Shown: positions 1 through 6,333, counted from the first letter of the stretch. The stretch is 7,993 nucleotides of DNA from an uncultured Clostridia bacterium (GCA_945950065.1 CAMFGQ010000062.1:1-7993); one strand, 5' to 3'. Numbers and translations are program-made. The notes: generated from the letters alone by a model not told the origin.

Positions 1-2
1 AA

Positions 3-53
3 GTCATTACATCACTAAGTGAAGAGGTCTATCATTCCTTTAAACCTTTCTAA
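3..53 (+). CDS. Possible C-terminal end of an upstream gene (partial)
   Basis: The third frame is open from the left edge of the window to a TAA at 51-53 and reads VITSLSEEVYHSFKPF. The other two + frames close earlier, at 16-18 and 20-22. An intrinsic terminator begins seven bases after the stop, which is where one is expected after a real gene. Seventeen codons are too few to name a family, and chance openness cannot be excluded. The gene would be transcribed in the same direction as the catalase but is separated from it by the terminator. Confidence 0.4.
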   Translation, partial: VITSLSEEVYHSFKPF

Positions 54-59
54 TTCAGT

Positions 60-88
60 AAGAAGCTGCAGATGTAGCTTCTTTTTTT
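60..88 (+). terminator. Intrinsic terminator upstream of the catalase gene
   Basis: A perfect 8-bp stem AAGAAGCT (60-67) / AGCTTCTT (76-83) encloses an 8-base loop. It runs into an uninterrupted T tract to position 88. It would stop transcripts arriving from the left, so the catalase should have its own promoter between 89 and 173. Confidence 0.8.
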
Positions 89-107
89 GCAGATTAAGCA
101 ATGATTC

Positions 108-124
108 GTTTACTTAAAATAAAC
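108..124. promoter_or_regulatory. Imperfect palindrome, candidate operator upstream of catalase
   Basis: GTTTACTTAAAATAAAC is an 8-1-8 inverted repeat with one mismatched pair (C113 opposite A119). It lies about 60 bases before the catalase start, after the upstream terminator. Its size and symmetry recall operators of the Fur/PerR type, and PerR commonly controls catalases in Bacillota. However, the bases do not match the PerR-box consensus TTATAATNATTATAA well, so no regulator is assigned. AT-rich sequence can form such a palindrome by chance. Confidence 0.3.
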
Positions 125-173
125 AGTGGTATCTACTAAGAGGATGGAGTTGAACTTATACTAAATGACTTTT

Positions 174-181
174 AAGGAGGT
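174..181 (+). promoter_or_regulatory. Ribosome binding site that sets the catalase start
   Basis: AAGGAGGT is a near-perfect anti-16S match. It lies inside the longest open frame, after an ATG at 165, and ends four bases before GTG at 186. The ATG at 165 has no comparable Shine-Dalgarno sequence in front of it, so GTG 186 is the better start. Confidence 0.8.
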
Positions 182-185
182 AAAA

Positions 186-1925
186 GTGGATAAGAAGAAT
201 AAAGTACAGGACGGCAAGAAACTGGAAGAAAGCACCAACCCAATGGACAAAAACAAGCTGGGGGATAATCTACCAAGTAAGAATGCTGTAAAAGGTGAAA
301 ATCCTCATATCTCCATGGCCCAAGGAGCCCCGGTTGAAAACAACCAAGACACCATGACAGCAGGTGTTCGTGGTCCAGCAATGTTACAAGACTCTTGGCT
401 CATTGAAAAACATGCACACTTTAATCGGGAAGTGATTCCAGAGAGAAGAATGCATGCAAAAGGATGGGGTGCTTTTGGTACCTTTACGGTGACCAAGGAC
501 ATTACACAGTACACAAAGGCGAAAATTTTCTCTGAAGTAGGAAAACAAACCGAAATGTTTGCACGATTCTCTACAGTAGCAGGTGAAAGAGGCGCAGCTG
601 ATGCAGAGAGAGACATTCGTGGATTTGCACTAAAATTCTACACAGAAGAAGGAAACTGGGACATTGTGGGGAACAACACTCCTGTCTTCTTCTTTAGAGA
701 TCCCATGAAATTCATTGATCTCAATCATGCGGTAAAAAGAGACCCTCGAACACATATGAGAAGCCCTAACACCAACTGGGATTTCTGGACGTCTCTTCCT
801 GAGTCCTTACTACAAGTAACCATTATTATGGCGGATCGAGGCATCCCAAGTTCCTTTAGATTTATGCACGGCTTCTCTTCCCATGCTTATTCTTTTATCA
901 ATGAAAACAATGAGCGTACATGGGTGAAATTCCACTTTAGATCCCAACAGGGAATCCAAAATTTTACAGATCAAGAAGCTGCTAAGGTTGTTGGTATGGA
1001 TAGAGAGTCCAGTGGAAGAGACCTCTACGAAGCCATTGAAAAAGGGGAATTCCCCAAATGGAAAATGTATGTTCAACTCATGACAGAAGAACAAGCAAGA
1101 CAAATGAAGAACAATCCCTTTGACCTAACCAAGATGTGGCTCAAAAAAGACTTCCCACTCATGGAAGTGGGGGAGTTTGAACTTAATCGCAATCCCGATA
1201 ACTTCTTCCAAGATGTGGAACAAGCTGCCTTCAATCCTGCCAATAAAGTACCAGGAGTCGGTTTCTCACCTGACAAAATGCTTCAAGGAAGATTGTTTGC
1301 CTATGGTGATGCACAGCGCTATCGACTGGGTGTGAACCATCATCAAATCCCTGTTAACTCACCACGAGGAATGGATCCTAAAAACTATCATCCCTTCCAC
1401 CGCGATGGTCAGATGCGAGTGGATGGAAATCAAGGCTCCGAATTGCATTATGAACCAAATAGCTATGGCAACTGGACAGAGAATCCGAGAGGATTTGAAC
1501 CAGGTGAAGATGGTGGCGATGTAGCACGATATGACTTTAGAGAAGACGATCATGATTACTACACCCAACCAGGAATGCTCTTTAGAGCCATGACGCCAGA
1601 TCAACAGCGAGTGACCTGTGAGAATACAGCAAGAAATATGGGAGATTCTACACTCCAAATTAAGCACAGGCACATTAATAACTGCTATCAAGCTGATCCA
1701 GAGTATGGAAAAGGTGTAGCTAAGGCGCTTGGCATTAACATTGAAGATGTGGACTTAAATCTCCCAGAAAGAACCTCTAGAGAAGGAAACTTTGCAGCAA
1801 ATAATGCTCATCCTGAACTGGATGTTCCCAGTGAAGATATGTCTAAAAAAGAGTGGGAAGAGATTAAAACAGATTACGATCCAACAAAATTTATCGACCC
1901 ACTAGATGACCCCTTCTTACTCTAA
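186..1925 (+). CDS. Haem catalase (monofunctional, clade-3-like)
   Basis: This cytoplasmic haem enzyme disproportionates hydrogen peroxide to water and oxygen. The GTG start at 186 gives 579 residues; an ATG at 165 would add seven but lacks a ribosome binding site. In 579 numbering, the distal His is H90 in RRMHAKGWGAFG, and the distal Asn is in IVGNNTPVFF (163-164). The proximal haem-ligand signature RLFAYGDAQ is at 369-377, with axial Tyr373. The DRGIP and SHAYSFIN blocks also fit the family. The core resembles Bacillus subtilis KatA (about 483 residues as recalled). Here there is a charged N-terminal extension of roughly 40 residues before MAQGAPVENNQ, and about 55 extra residues after DPEYGKGVAKALGI that end in DPLDDPFLL. 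This is still shorter than the large-subunit catalases with a flavodoxin-like C-terminal domain. The DUF454 gene starts at its stop codon, so the two are probably co-transcribed. The family is certain; the exact gene name is not. Confidence 0.97.
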   Translation: MDKKNKVQDGKKLEESTNPMDKNKLGDNLPSKNAVKGENPHISMAQGAPVENNQDTMTAGVRGPAMLQDSWLIEKHAHFNREVIPERRMHAKGWGAFGTFTVTKDITQYTKAKIFSEVGKQTEMFARFSTVAGERGAADAERDIRGFALKFYTEEGNWDIVGNNTPVFFFRDPMKFIDLNHAVKRDPRTHMRSPNTNWDFWTSLPESLLQVTIIMADRGIPSSFRFMHGFSSHAYSFINENNERTWVKFHFRSQQGIQNFTDQEAAKVVGMDRESSGRDLYEAIEKGEFPKWKMYVQLMTEEQARQMKNNPFDLTKMWLKKDFPLMEVGEFELNRNPDNFFQDVEQAAFNPANKVPGVGFSPDKMLQGRLFAYGDAQRYRLGVNHHQIPVNSPRGMDPKNYHPFHRDGQMRVDGNQGSELHYEPNSYGNWTENPRGFEPGEDGGDVARYDFREDDHDYYTQPGMLFRAMTPDQQRVTCENTARNMGDSTLQIKHRHINNCYQADPEYGKGVAKALGINIEDVDLNLPERTSREGNFAANNAHPELDVPSEDMSKKEWEEIKTDYDPTKFIDPLDDPFLL

Positions 1926-1926
1926 A

Positions 1927-2373
1927 ATGAAACGAGTATTGTACAGAATACTAGGGATCCTGTGTGTGATCTTGGGAGGGATTGGGATCGTACTTCCCAT
2001 CCTTCCTACTACACCCTTTTTACTCTTAGCTGCTTGGGCTTTTCTAAGAAGTTCTGATCGTTTGTATAACTGGCTGATCCATCATCGGGTCTTTGGCTAC
2101 TATATTAAGGCCTATGTCAAATACAAGGGTGTAGAAAAATGGCACAAAATCTTTGCTCTTTCCATGCTATGGTTGACCATTGGCTATTCCATTTATCTCG
2201 TGGATAAAACATGGTTGGAAATCCTTCTTGCTGTTATTGCCATTACAGTCAGTATCCATATCCTTTCCTTGAGGATCTTGACTAAGGAAGAGGTGATGGA
2301 GCTAGAGAGGCTAGAGCAGGAAGAACAGCAAAGGTCCGACAGGAGGAAACAGTTAAGCACACAAGAACATTAA
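1927..2373 (+). CDS. DUF454/YbaN-like small inner-membrane protein
   Basis: A 148-residue membrane protein of the DUF454 family, whose best-known member is E. coli YbaN; its biochemical role is not established. The family core is clear: an N-terminal hydrophobic segment MKRVLYRILGILCVILGG followed by IVLPILPTTPFLLLAAWAF (residues 21-39), matching the conserved LPxLPTTPF motif. Further hydrophobic segments lie at about 76-93 and 97-114. The tail from about 118 is highly charged and Glu/Arg-rich, probably cytoplasmic and helical, and makes the protein slightly longer than YbaN. ATG 1927 aligns with the YbaN N-terminus. An in-frame ATG at 1906 would overlap the catalase by 20 bases. Neither has a Shine-Dalgarno sequence, so translation probably depends on ribosomes finishing the catalase, whose TAA ends at 1925. 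Confidence 0.88.
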   Translation: MKRVLYRILGILCVILGGIGIVLPILPTTPFLLLAAWAFLRSSDRLYNWLIHHRVFGYYIKAYVKYKGVEKWHKIFALSMLWLTIGYSIYLVDKTWLEILLAVIAITVSIHILSLRILTKEEVMELERLEQEEQQRSDRRKQLSTQEH

Positions 2374-2413
2374 GACAAGATAGGAGGATGGAAATGTCCT
2401 TCAGTCTTTTTTT
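2373..2413 (+). terminator. Weak intrinsic terminator after the catalase-DUF454 pair
   Basis: Outer arms AAGAC (2372-2376) and GTCTT (2404-2408) pair. Inside them GATGGA (2387-2392) can pair with TCCTTC (2397-2402) with one mismatch around an AATG loop. Seven T residues (2407-2413) follow. The stem is interrupted, so efficiency is uncertain, but its position directly after the DUF454 stop fits. Confidence 0.5.
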
Positions 2414-2455
2414 AATCTGTTAGAAGTTAAAGATGAGCTTCCACGGAAAGTGCTG

Positions 2456-2700
2456 ATGGAGCTACTAAAACAGTGGAAAAATTGTGATCTATCAATCAGA
2501 AGATGGATTAACACATATAGATGTAAAGCTCAAGGATGAAATAATTTGGCTGATACAACTACAAATGGCGGAGTTATTTTAGACTTCAAGAACCAATGTA
2601 GTTGAACGTATGGGAAAATATATTCTGAAGGCGAATTAGATCGAAATTCAACCTGTCGGTAAATTCGATAGGTTCGTAAAGAGGGAAAAGAGGGCTATAC
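2456..2700 (+). pseudogene. Decayed N-terminal fragment of a RhuM-family gene
   Basis: Translating 2475-2579 gives GKIVIYQSEDG, then LTHIDVKLKDEIIWLIQLQM and AELF. This is the start of RhuM-family proteins (IVIYQ.EDG...I.V...E..WL.Q.QMAELF). A TAG at 2580 sits where a Gln is usual. The reading continues as TSRTNVVE. After an apparent one-base loss near 2611 it resumes in another frame as IYSEGELDRNSTCR (2618-2659), a family hallmark, then IR and VRKEGKEGY, broken by TAA 2660 and TAG 2669. Upstream, ATG 2456 (MELLK) may be the old start, joined by a second one-base loss in the A run at 2467-2470. About 80 of roughly 330 residues remain; nothing of the C-terminal part is seen. RhuM genes are typical of genomic islands and often sit near restriction-modification loci, and their function is not settled. 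The stop positions match simple changes (CAG to TAG, AAA to TAA), consistent with decay rather than sequencing error alone. The recognition rests on remembered family sequence. Confidence 0.75.
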
Positions 2701-3228
2701 ATGATTCGATTTGAAGAAGTAAACCATGACAATTTTGACGAAGTCATCCAACTGAAAATGAAAGAAGAGCAGCTTGGACTCATGGAGAATAATCTATACT
2801 CTCTTGCGGAGTCCAAAGTCTATGACTATCTCGTGCCAAAAGCGATCTATCATGGTGATGATCTAATCGGCTTTATGCTCTATTACTTCCAACCCCATGG
2901 TGTTGTCAGGCAGATGGGACCAGGTGAAGGAGAGCATGAGATTGATTCCCAGGGAATGGATTATGTTTATTTTAAACGATTGATGCTCGATGAGAAGTGG
3001 CAGGGAAAAGGTTTAGGCAGAGAGACCATGAAGAAAGCACTTGCGTACTTTAAGGATAACTATCCTTCCATCGGTTTTGTTGAACTGATGCATTATGCTG
3101 ATAACGATACTGGTGCTTCACTCTATGCATCTCACGGCTTTAAGCCAACAGGAGAAGTACGAAGAACGCTTCGACCAGGTACAGAAGATCTATATGATGA
3201 AGAGCTGGTTCTTAGAAAGTACTACTGA
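2701..3228 (+). CDS. GNAT-family N-acetyltransferase (BltD/PaiA-like)
   Basis: A 175-residue acetyl-CoA-dependent N-acetyltransferase, cytoplasmic. The acetyl-CoA pyrophosphate-binding motif is QGKGLG (residues 101-106), within the strand-helix MLDEKWQGKGLGRETM. The C-terminal motif DTGASLYASHGFKPTGE (136-152) is the usual GNAT N-x-x-A-x-x-x-Y-x-x-x-GF region. The N-terminus (NFDEVIQLKMKEEQLG, then NLYSLAESKVY) resembles polyamine acetyltransferases of the BltD/PaiA type, so spermine, spermidine or a related amine is a plausible substrate; this is an inference. GAGG at 2690-2693 lies seven bases before the ATG and supports this start. The gene begins exactly where the recognisable RhuM remnant ends, so its ribosome binding site lies in remnant-derived sequence. 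It is monocistronic, with a terminator behind it, and convergent with the acyltransferase gene. Confidence 0.9.
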   Translation: MIRFEEVNHDNFDEVIQLKMKEEQLGLMENNLYSLAESKVYDYLVPKAIYHGDDLIGFMLYYFQPHGVVRQMGPGEGEHEIDSQGMDYVYFKRLMLDEKWQGKGLGRETMKKALAYFKDNYPSIGFVELMHYADNDTGASLYASHGFKPTGEVRRTLRPGTEDLYDEELVLRKYY

Positions 3229-3257
3229 TAGGGCAGGGAACAAGTTATTGTATAGGG

Positions 3258-3295
3258 AAAGCAAGCAACCTTGGTCGCTTGCTTTTACTTTTTTC
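3258..3295 (+). terminator. Intrinsic terminator after the GNAT gene
   Basis: A 9-bp stem AAAGCAAGC (3258-3266) / GCTTGCTTT (3277-3285) with a 10-base loop is followed by a T-rich tract (TTTTACTTTTTTC). It lies 30 bases after the GNAT stop. Read on the - strand, the stem is followed only by TTTCCC, so it would be a weak stop for the convergent acyltransferase transcript. Confidence 0.85.
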
Positions 3296-3316
3296 TTCTT
3301 TCTGTTATTCACTTTG

Positions 3317-5143
3317 TTATGTACTTGCCTTCAAAATAGCTTCCAACAGAATATGCGTATAGAATTCTCCACCCACTGGATGAAGATGGGTACTGTCTTC
3401 ATAGAAAAACTCACCGCGATGTTTCGCAAGACTATACCAATCAACCAAAGTAATTTCTGGGTGTTTTTCTGCGTATTCCTTAAGCACTGTATTGATATGA
3501 GTCTCGTAGGATTCTGGACTAACAATGTTCACCAGCAGAATCTTCCTTCCATCTGCTACCTCTAGCAACTTCTCAACATCCTTATCAAGAGGAGTGATTC
3601 CGTTGGAGCCTAGGCCAATCAGGATAACTTCTATCCTGGGGTTTTGTTCAAGATAGTTCTCTAACAACTGGGGGCATTCATAGAACTGTCTAGAAAGAGC
3701 AGCATCCACAAGAAGGTTAGGTAGAAGCTCCTGCAGCTTTACCCCGCCCGTAATCATGACTGAATCTCCTAGTGCAATTCCTTGTGTTTTACGTTTTTTC
3801 TGATAGTCCCAGAGAGAGATTGTATGCTCTGGATAGCGTATATTGCTTTCTTTAATCCATTCAAGATCTGGATCTTTATCTGGTTGTCTGAGGATTGAAG
3901 GAATCTGGATAGCCAACTCCCCATCAACAATCTTGACCTGAACATAGTCATTAAATAGGTCACCATACTCTTGTTGGAGGGTCACCCTTTTTTGTCTTTG
4001 TAACTCATCTGCCTGGAACTGTAAATCAACTTTCATCTCATCCAAAGCAGTTGAAGGTAGCTGTGGGAGAAGAATAGGCGAGAAAAGGGCAAGGAGCAAG
4101 AATACAGGTACAAGCAGTGGTTTCCTCTTTAACTCCAAGAATCGGTAACTAAACTCAGCCACAACAAAAACAACAAGGAGCTGCAAGAGAACGAAGAAAG
4201 AATAGGGAAGGGTACTGTGCGCAAAAGCCTGTGCGAAAAGCACCATGATAGCATACTGCCAGAGATAGAGACTATAGGTTCTTCTAGCAATCACTTGCAG
4301 AGGTCTCCAGTGTAAGAGTCTAGCCACAAGTCCTTGATCGTGATAGAGGAGGCCTAGGAAAAGAGAGGCTAGGATGCTGTAAAGAAGAAATCCACCCAGA
4401 TAGAGAAATGCACTGTCTCCTTTAAAGACAAACATGCTGAAAATCAGCAGTAAAAACAGAAGGATCTGCAAAGGTGTTTTTGCTTCAAAATTCCAAGAAG
4501 CTCGTTTCGTTATGGATACATAAAGAAAGGCAAAAAGAGAGGCTGCGCTAAAGCTCATGAGACGAGCAAGGCTACTGTAATAGGCAAAACCTGGCCCCTT
4601 TATGAGATAGGCACCCACCATGTAAAGGGTAGAGACTAGAGTCAGAGCAGAAAGAATCTTTATAACTGTTGTCCGACTCACTCTTTCCATCCTCTTTAAG
4701 AGAAGTGGATAGAAAAGATAAAATTGCATCTCAACGCTTAGTGCCCAGAGATGGACAAAGGGATTAAAATTCCCGTGGAGATCAAAGTAACTCGTTCCTG
4801 AGAGGAGCTGTTTATAATTATTAACACCCAGCAAAGTACTGGGAAGAAAGGTAACAACTGTAGAAAAAATCTGGGGCTGAACAAAGTAAGTCCAAGCACT
4901 CACACCAAGTACAAGAAAGATTATGGGAGGCATTAATTTAAAAAAGCGAGATCGATACAGTGATAATAGAGGTTTGGCTTCGCCCCTGGCAAAGGGTAAG
5001 GACATAAAAAAGCCCGCCATAACAAAGAAGGTGACCACACCTAAAAAACCACCGGGTAGGTGGTAAGGATAAAGGTGATAAAGCGTAACTGCAATAAATG
5101 CAAGTGCTCGAAAGCCTTCGATAGAACGGATTGGTTGTTTCAT
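3317..5143 (-). CDS. Membrane O-acyltransferase fused to an SGNH domain (OatA-like)
   Basis: A 608-residue, two-part envelope enzyme. Residues 1 to about 350 form an acyltransferase-3 membrane domain with roughly ten hydrophobic segments. It opens with RSIEGFRALAFIAV, has a His (H23) in TLYH, and carries the family block HLWALSVEMQFY (131-142). A linker with a charged, possibly helical stretch (about 365-400) leads to an SGNH hydrolase-like domain. There GIALGDSVM carries the nucleophile Ser461, GLGSNG (510-515) is the Gly/Asn block, and DSTHLHP gives Asp583 and His586. This layout is that of OatA-type enzymes, which pass acetyl groups across the membrane and O-acetylate peptidoglycan muramic acid; other wall or surface polymers are possible acceptors. 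ATG 5143 is preferred over TTG 5170 because AGAGGGG (5158-5152) lies eight bases before it and the shorter start matches the family N-terminus. The gene follows the chromate-transporter pair on the same strand after about 90 bases. Confidence 0.9.
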   Translation of the reverse strand: MKQPIRSIEGFRALAFIAVTLYHLYPYHLPGGFLGVVTFFVMAGFFMSLPFARGEAKPLLSLYRSRFFKLMPPIIFLVLGVSAWTYFVQPQIFSTVVTFLPSTLLGVNNYKQLLSGTSYFDLHGNFNPFVHLWALSVEMQFYLFYPLLLKRMERVSRTTVIKILSALTLVSTLYMVGAYLIKGPGFAYYSSLARLMSFSAASLFAFLYVSITKRASWNFEAKTPLQILLFLLLIFSMFVFKGDSAFLYLGGFLLYSILASLFLGLLYHDQGLVARLLHWRPLQVIARRTYSLYLWQYAIMVLFAQAFAHSTLPYSFFVLLQLLVVFVVAEFSYRFLELKRKPLLVPVFLLLALFSPILLPQLPSTALDEMKVDLQFQADELQRQKRVTLQQEYGDLFNDYVQVKIVDGELAIQIPSILRQPDKDPDLEWIKESNIRYPEHTISLWDYQKKRKTQGIALGDSVMITGGVKLQELLPNLLVDAALSRQFYECPQLLENYLEQNPRIEVILIGLGSNGITPLDKDVEKLLEVADGRKILLVNIVSPESYETHINTVLKEYAEKHPEITLVDWYSLAKHRGEFFYEDSTHLHPVGGEFYTHILLEAILKAST

Positions 5144-5151
5144 GATGACTA

Positions 5152-5166
5152 CCCCTCTATAGTATA
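5152..5166 (-). promoter_or_regulatory. Ribosome binding site and possible -10 of the acyltransferase gene
   Basis: On the - strand TATACT (5166-5161) is directly followed by AGAGGGG (5158-5152), then eight bases to ATG 5143. The Shine-Dalgarno assignment is good. The -10 is tentative: no convincing -35 lies 17 bases upstream, and the start site would fall within the ribosome binding site. Confidence 0.4.
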
Positions 5167-5233
5167 TCAAAAATATGACATAAACAGAAAGTAAAAGAAG
5201 AAAAATAGTGGGGAATATCTAACCTACCAACCC

Positions 5234-5794
5234 TTATTGAGCAAAAGTTAAAACACTCTGCAGAACAAAGAAGGCGAAACCAGAAACTACAAGAATAACC
5301 ATGGGTGAGGCCTTCTTTTTACGTAGAACATAGACAGCTAAAAGGAAGAGTCCTAACTCTAAAAAATCAATGGAAGCATCTTCGATGAGAGCTATCTTCA
5401 TCAGCCCAAGGGCAGCAGAACTAATCATGGCCACTACAGCAGGACGAATCCCGTAAAGCACCCTCTCCATGTAGCCAACCGCTGGACCACGCTTATGGTA
5501 AAGAAGCGAGGCCAGTGCTGTAACAATAAAGATAGAGGGAAGTACCGTTGAAAAGGTTGCCAAAAAAGCCCCCGGTATGCCAGCGATTTTGATGCCCACA
5601 AAGGTTGCAGCATTAATTGCCATGGGTCCTGGAGTCATCTCTGCAATGGTCACAATATCATAAAACTCCTTCACCGTTAGCCAGCCGTGTAGGTTCACAA
5701 CCTGCTCTTTGATCAAGGGGATAGCAGCATAGCCACCACCTACACTAAAGAGCCCGATCTGAATGAAAGAAAAAAACAGTTTGAGAAAGATCAT
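5234..5794 (-). CDS. Chromate transporter family protein, second of the pair
   Basis: A 186-residue membrane protein, one half-size unit of the CHR (ChrA) family. Family hallmarks are FSVGGGYAAIPL (16-27) near the N-terminus and EMTPGPMAINAATFVG (52-67). Several hydrophobic helices and a basic loop RKKK (158-161) follow. In paired short CHR systems, such as Bacillus subtilis YwrA/YwrB, two homologous halves act together in the place of one full-length ChrA. The exported ion is often assumed to be chromate but is rarely shown. ATG 5794 is chosen because GGAGG (5804-5800) lies five bases before it; an ATG at 5806 would place that GGAGG inside the gene. The start overlaps the TGA of the upstream partner by four bases (ATGA), which indicates translational coupling. 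No convincing terminator follows. Confidence 0.93.
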   Translation of the reverse strand: MIFLKLFFSFIQIGLFSVGGGYAAIPLIKEQVVNLHGWLTVKEFYDIVTIAEMTPGPMAINAATFVGIKIAGIPGAFLATFSTVLPSIFIVTALASLLYHKRGPAVGYMERVLYGIRPAVVAMISSAALGLMKIALIEDASIDFLELGLFLLAVYVLRKKKASPMVILVVSGFAFFVLQSVLTFAQ

Positions 5795-6333
5795 TTTTTC
5801 CTCCATAATCCAAGGGCTGCATAGATCAGGATGATCATATAGATGGGTACATTGAACTGTAGCAGGGCGATTAGTGCCGCAAAGGCAAGTAAGAAGTCGA
5901 TAGGACGTGAATCACCTGCGATAGCCTGGATCAGTGTTAGAACGAGATCAACAATGATTGCAGCAACACCAATCTGCAAGCCTTTCATGATGGTGGCAAC
6001 AACAGGACTGGTGATAAATTGTTGATAGATTAGGGATAGAACACCAATAATAAAGAGAGGTGGAAGAACGGCTCCTAGAGTAGCAATAAGGCTCCCTGGT
6101 AGCCCTGCCAAGCGATAGCCCAGCAAGATCCAAGCGTTAACCGCCACTGCTCCTGGTGCCGATTGGGCAATGGCTGCAATGTCCATCATCTCTTCAGAAC
6201 GAAGGATTTCTGTCTCTTGAACGAATTTACGCTCCATCATGCCAATCATAACAAAGCCACCTCCAAAGGTAATGGAGCTGAGCTTTAAGGCGGATAAAAA
6301 GATTTGAAACAGGCTCATTTCCTTCTTTTTCAT
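5791..6333 (-). CDS. Chromate transporter family protein, first of the pair
   Basis: A 180-residue CHR-family membrane protein, homologous to its downstream partner and of the same half size. The glycine motif is ITFGGGFVMIGMMERKFV (21-38), and the second family motif is AQSAPGAVAVNAWILLGY (56-73). Here PGA stands where the partner has PGP. Hydrophobic helices continue to a short basic end, GLWRKK. ATG 6333 is preceded by GGGAGGA (6343-6337). An in-frame GTG at 6408 would extend the gene upstream, but its first codons fall in the terminator hairpin of the preceding gene, so it is rejected. The pair probably forms one transport unit, since the stop of this gene is embedded in the start of the next. 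Substrate is inferred from the family only. Confidence 0.93.
   Translation of the reverse strand: MKKKEMSLFQIFLSALKLSSITFGGGFVMIGMMERKFVQETEILRSEEMMDIAAIAQSAPGAVAVNAWILLGYRLAGLPGSLIATLGAVLPPLFIIGVLSLIYQQFITSPVVATIMKGLQIGVAAIIVDLVLTLIQAIAGDSRPIDFLLAFAALIALLQFNVPIYMIILIYAALGLWRKK
5800..5804 (-). promoter_or_regulatory. Ribosome binding site of the second chromate transporter gene
   Basis: GGAGG on the - strand overlaps the last codons (Trp-Arg-Lys) of the upstream partner and is five bases before ATG 5794. It decides against the in-frame ATG at 5806. Confidence 0.8.

Noticed and set aside
305..616. Antisense open frame opposite the catalase gene
   Set aside because: It lies wholly within the strongly supported catalase and has no family features; it is a shadow of the coding strand. 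The same applies to the antisense frames at 172-381, 810-1103, 1073-1276 and 1359-1691.
2388..2423. Mini-ORF (MEMSFSLFLIC) behind an AGGAGG
   Set aside because: It has a good ribosome binding site for ATG 2394, but the ORF is only 9-11 codons and overlaps the terminator hairpin and T tract. No downstream gene would be controlled by it in an obvious way.
2586..2816. 76-codon - strand open frame across the GNAT start
   Set aside because: It is antisense to the GNAT coding region and the RhuM remnant and has no recognisable motif.
3095..3565. 156-codon + strand open frame
   Set aside because: It runs out of frame through the GNAT end, across the terminator hairpin and into the antisense of the acyltransferase SGNH domain. 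Its phenylalanine-rich middle is the translated T tract.
5171..5233. Possible terminator between the chromate transporter pair and the acyltransferase gene
   Set aside because: A T-rich run exists on the - strand, but only a poor GGG/CCC pairing precedes it; read-through into the acyltransferase gene cannot be excluded.
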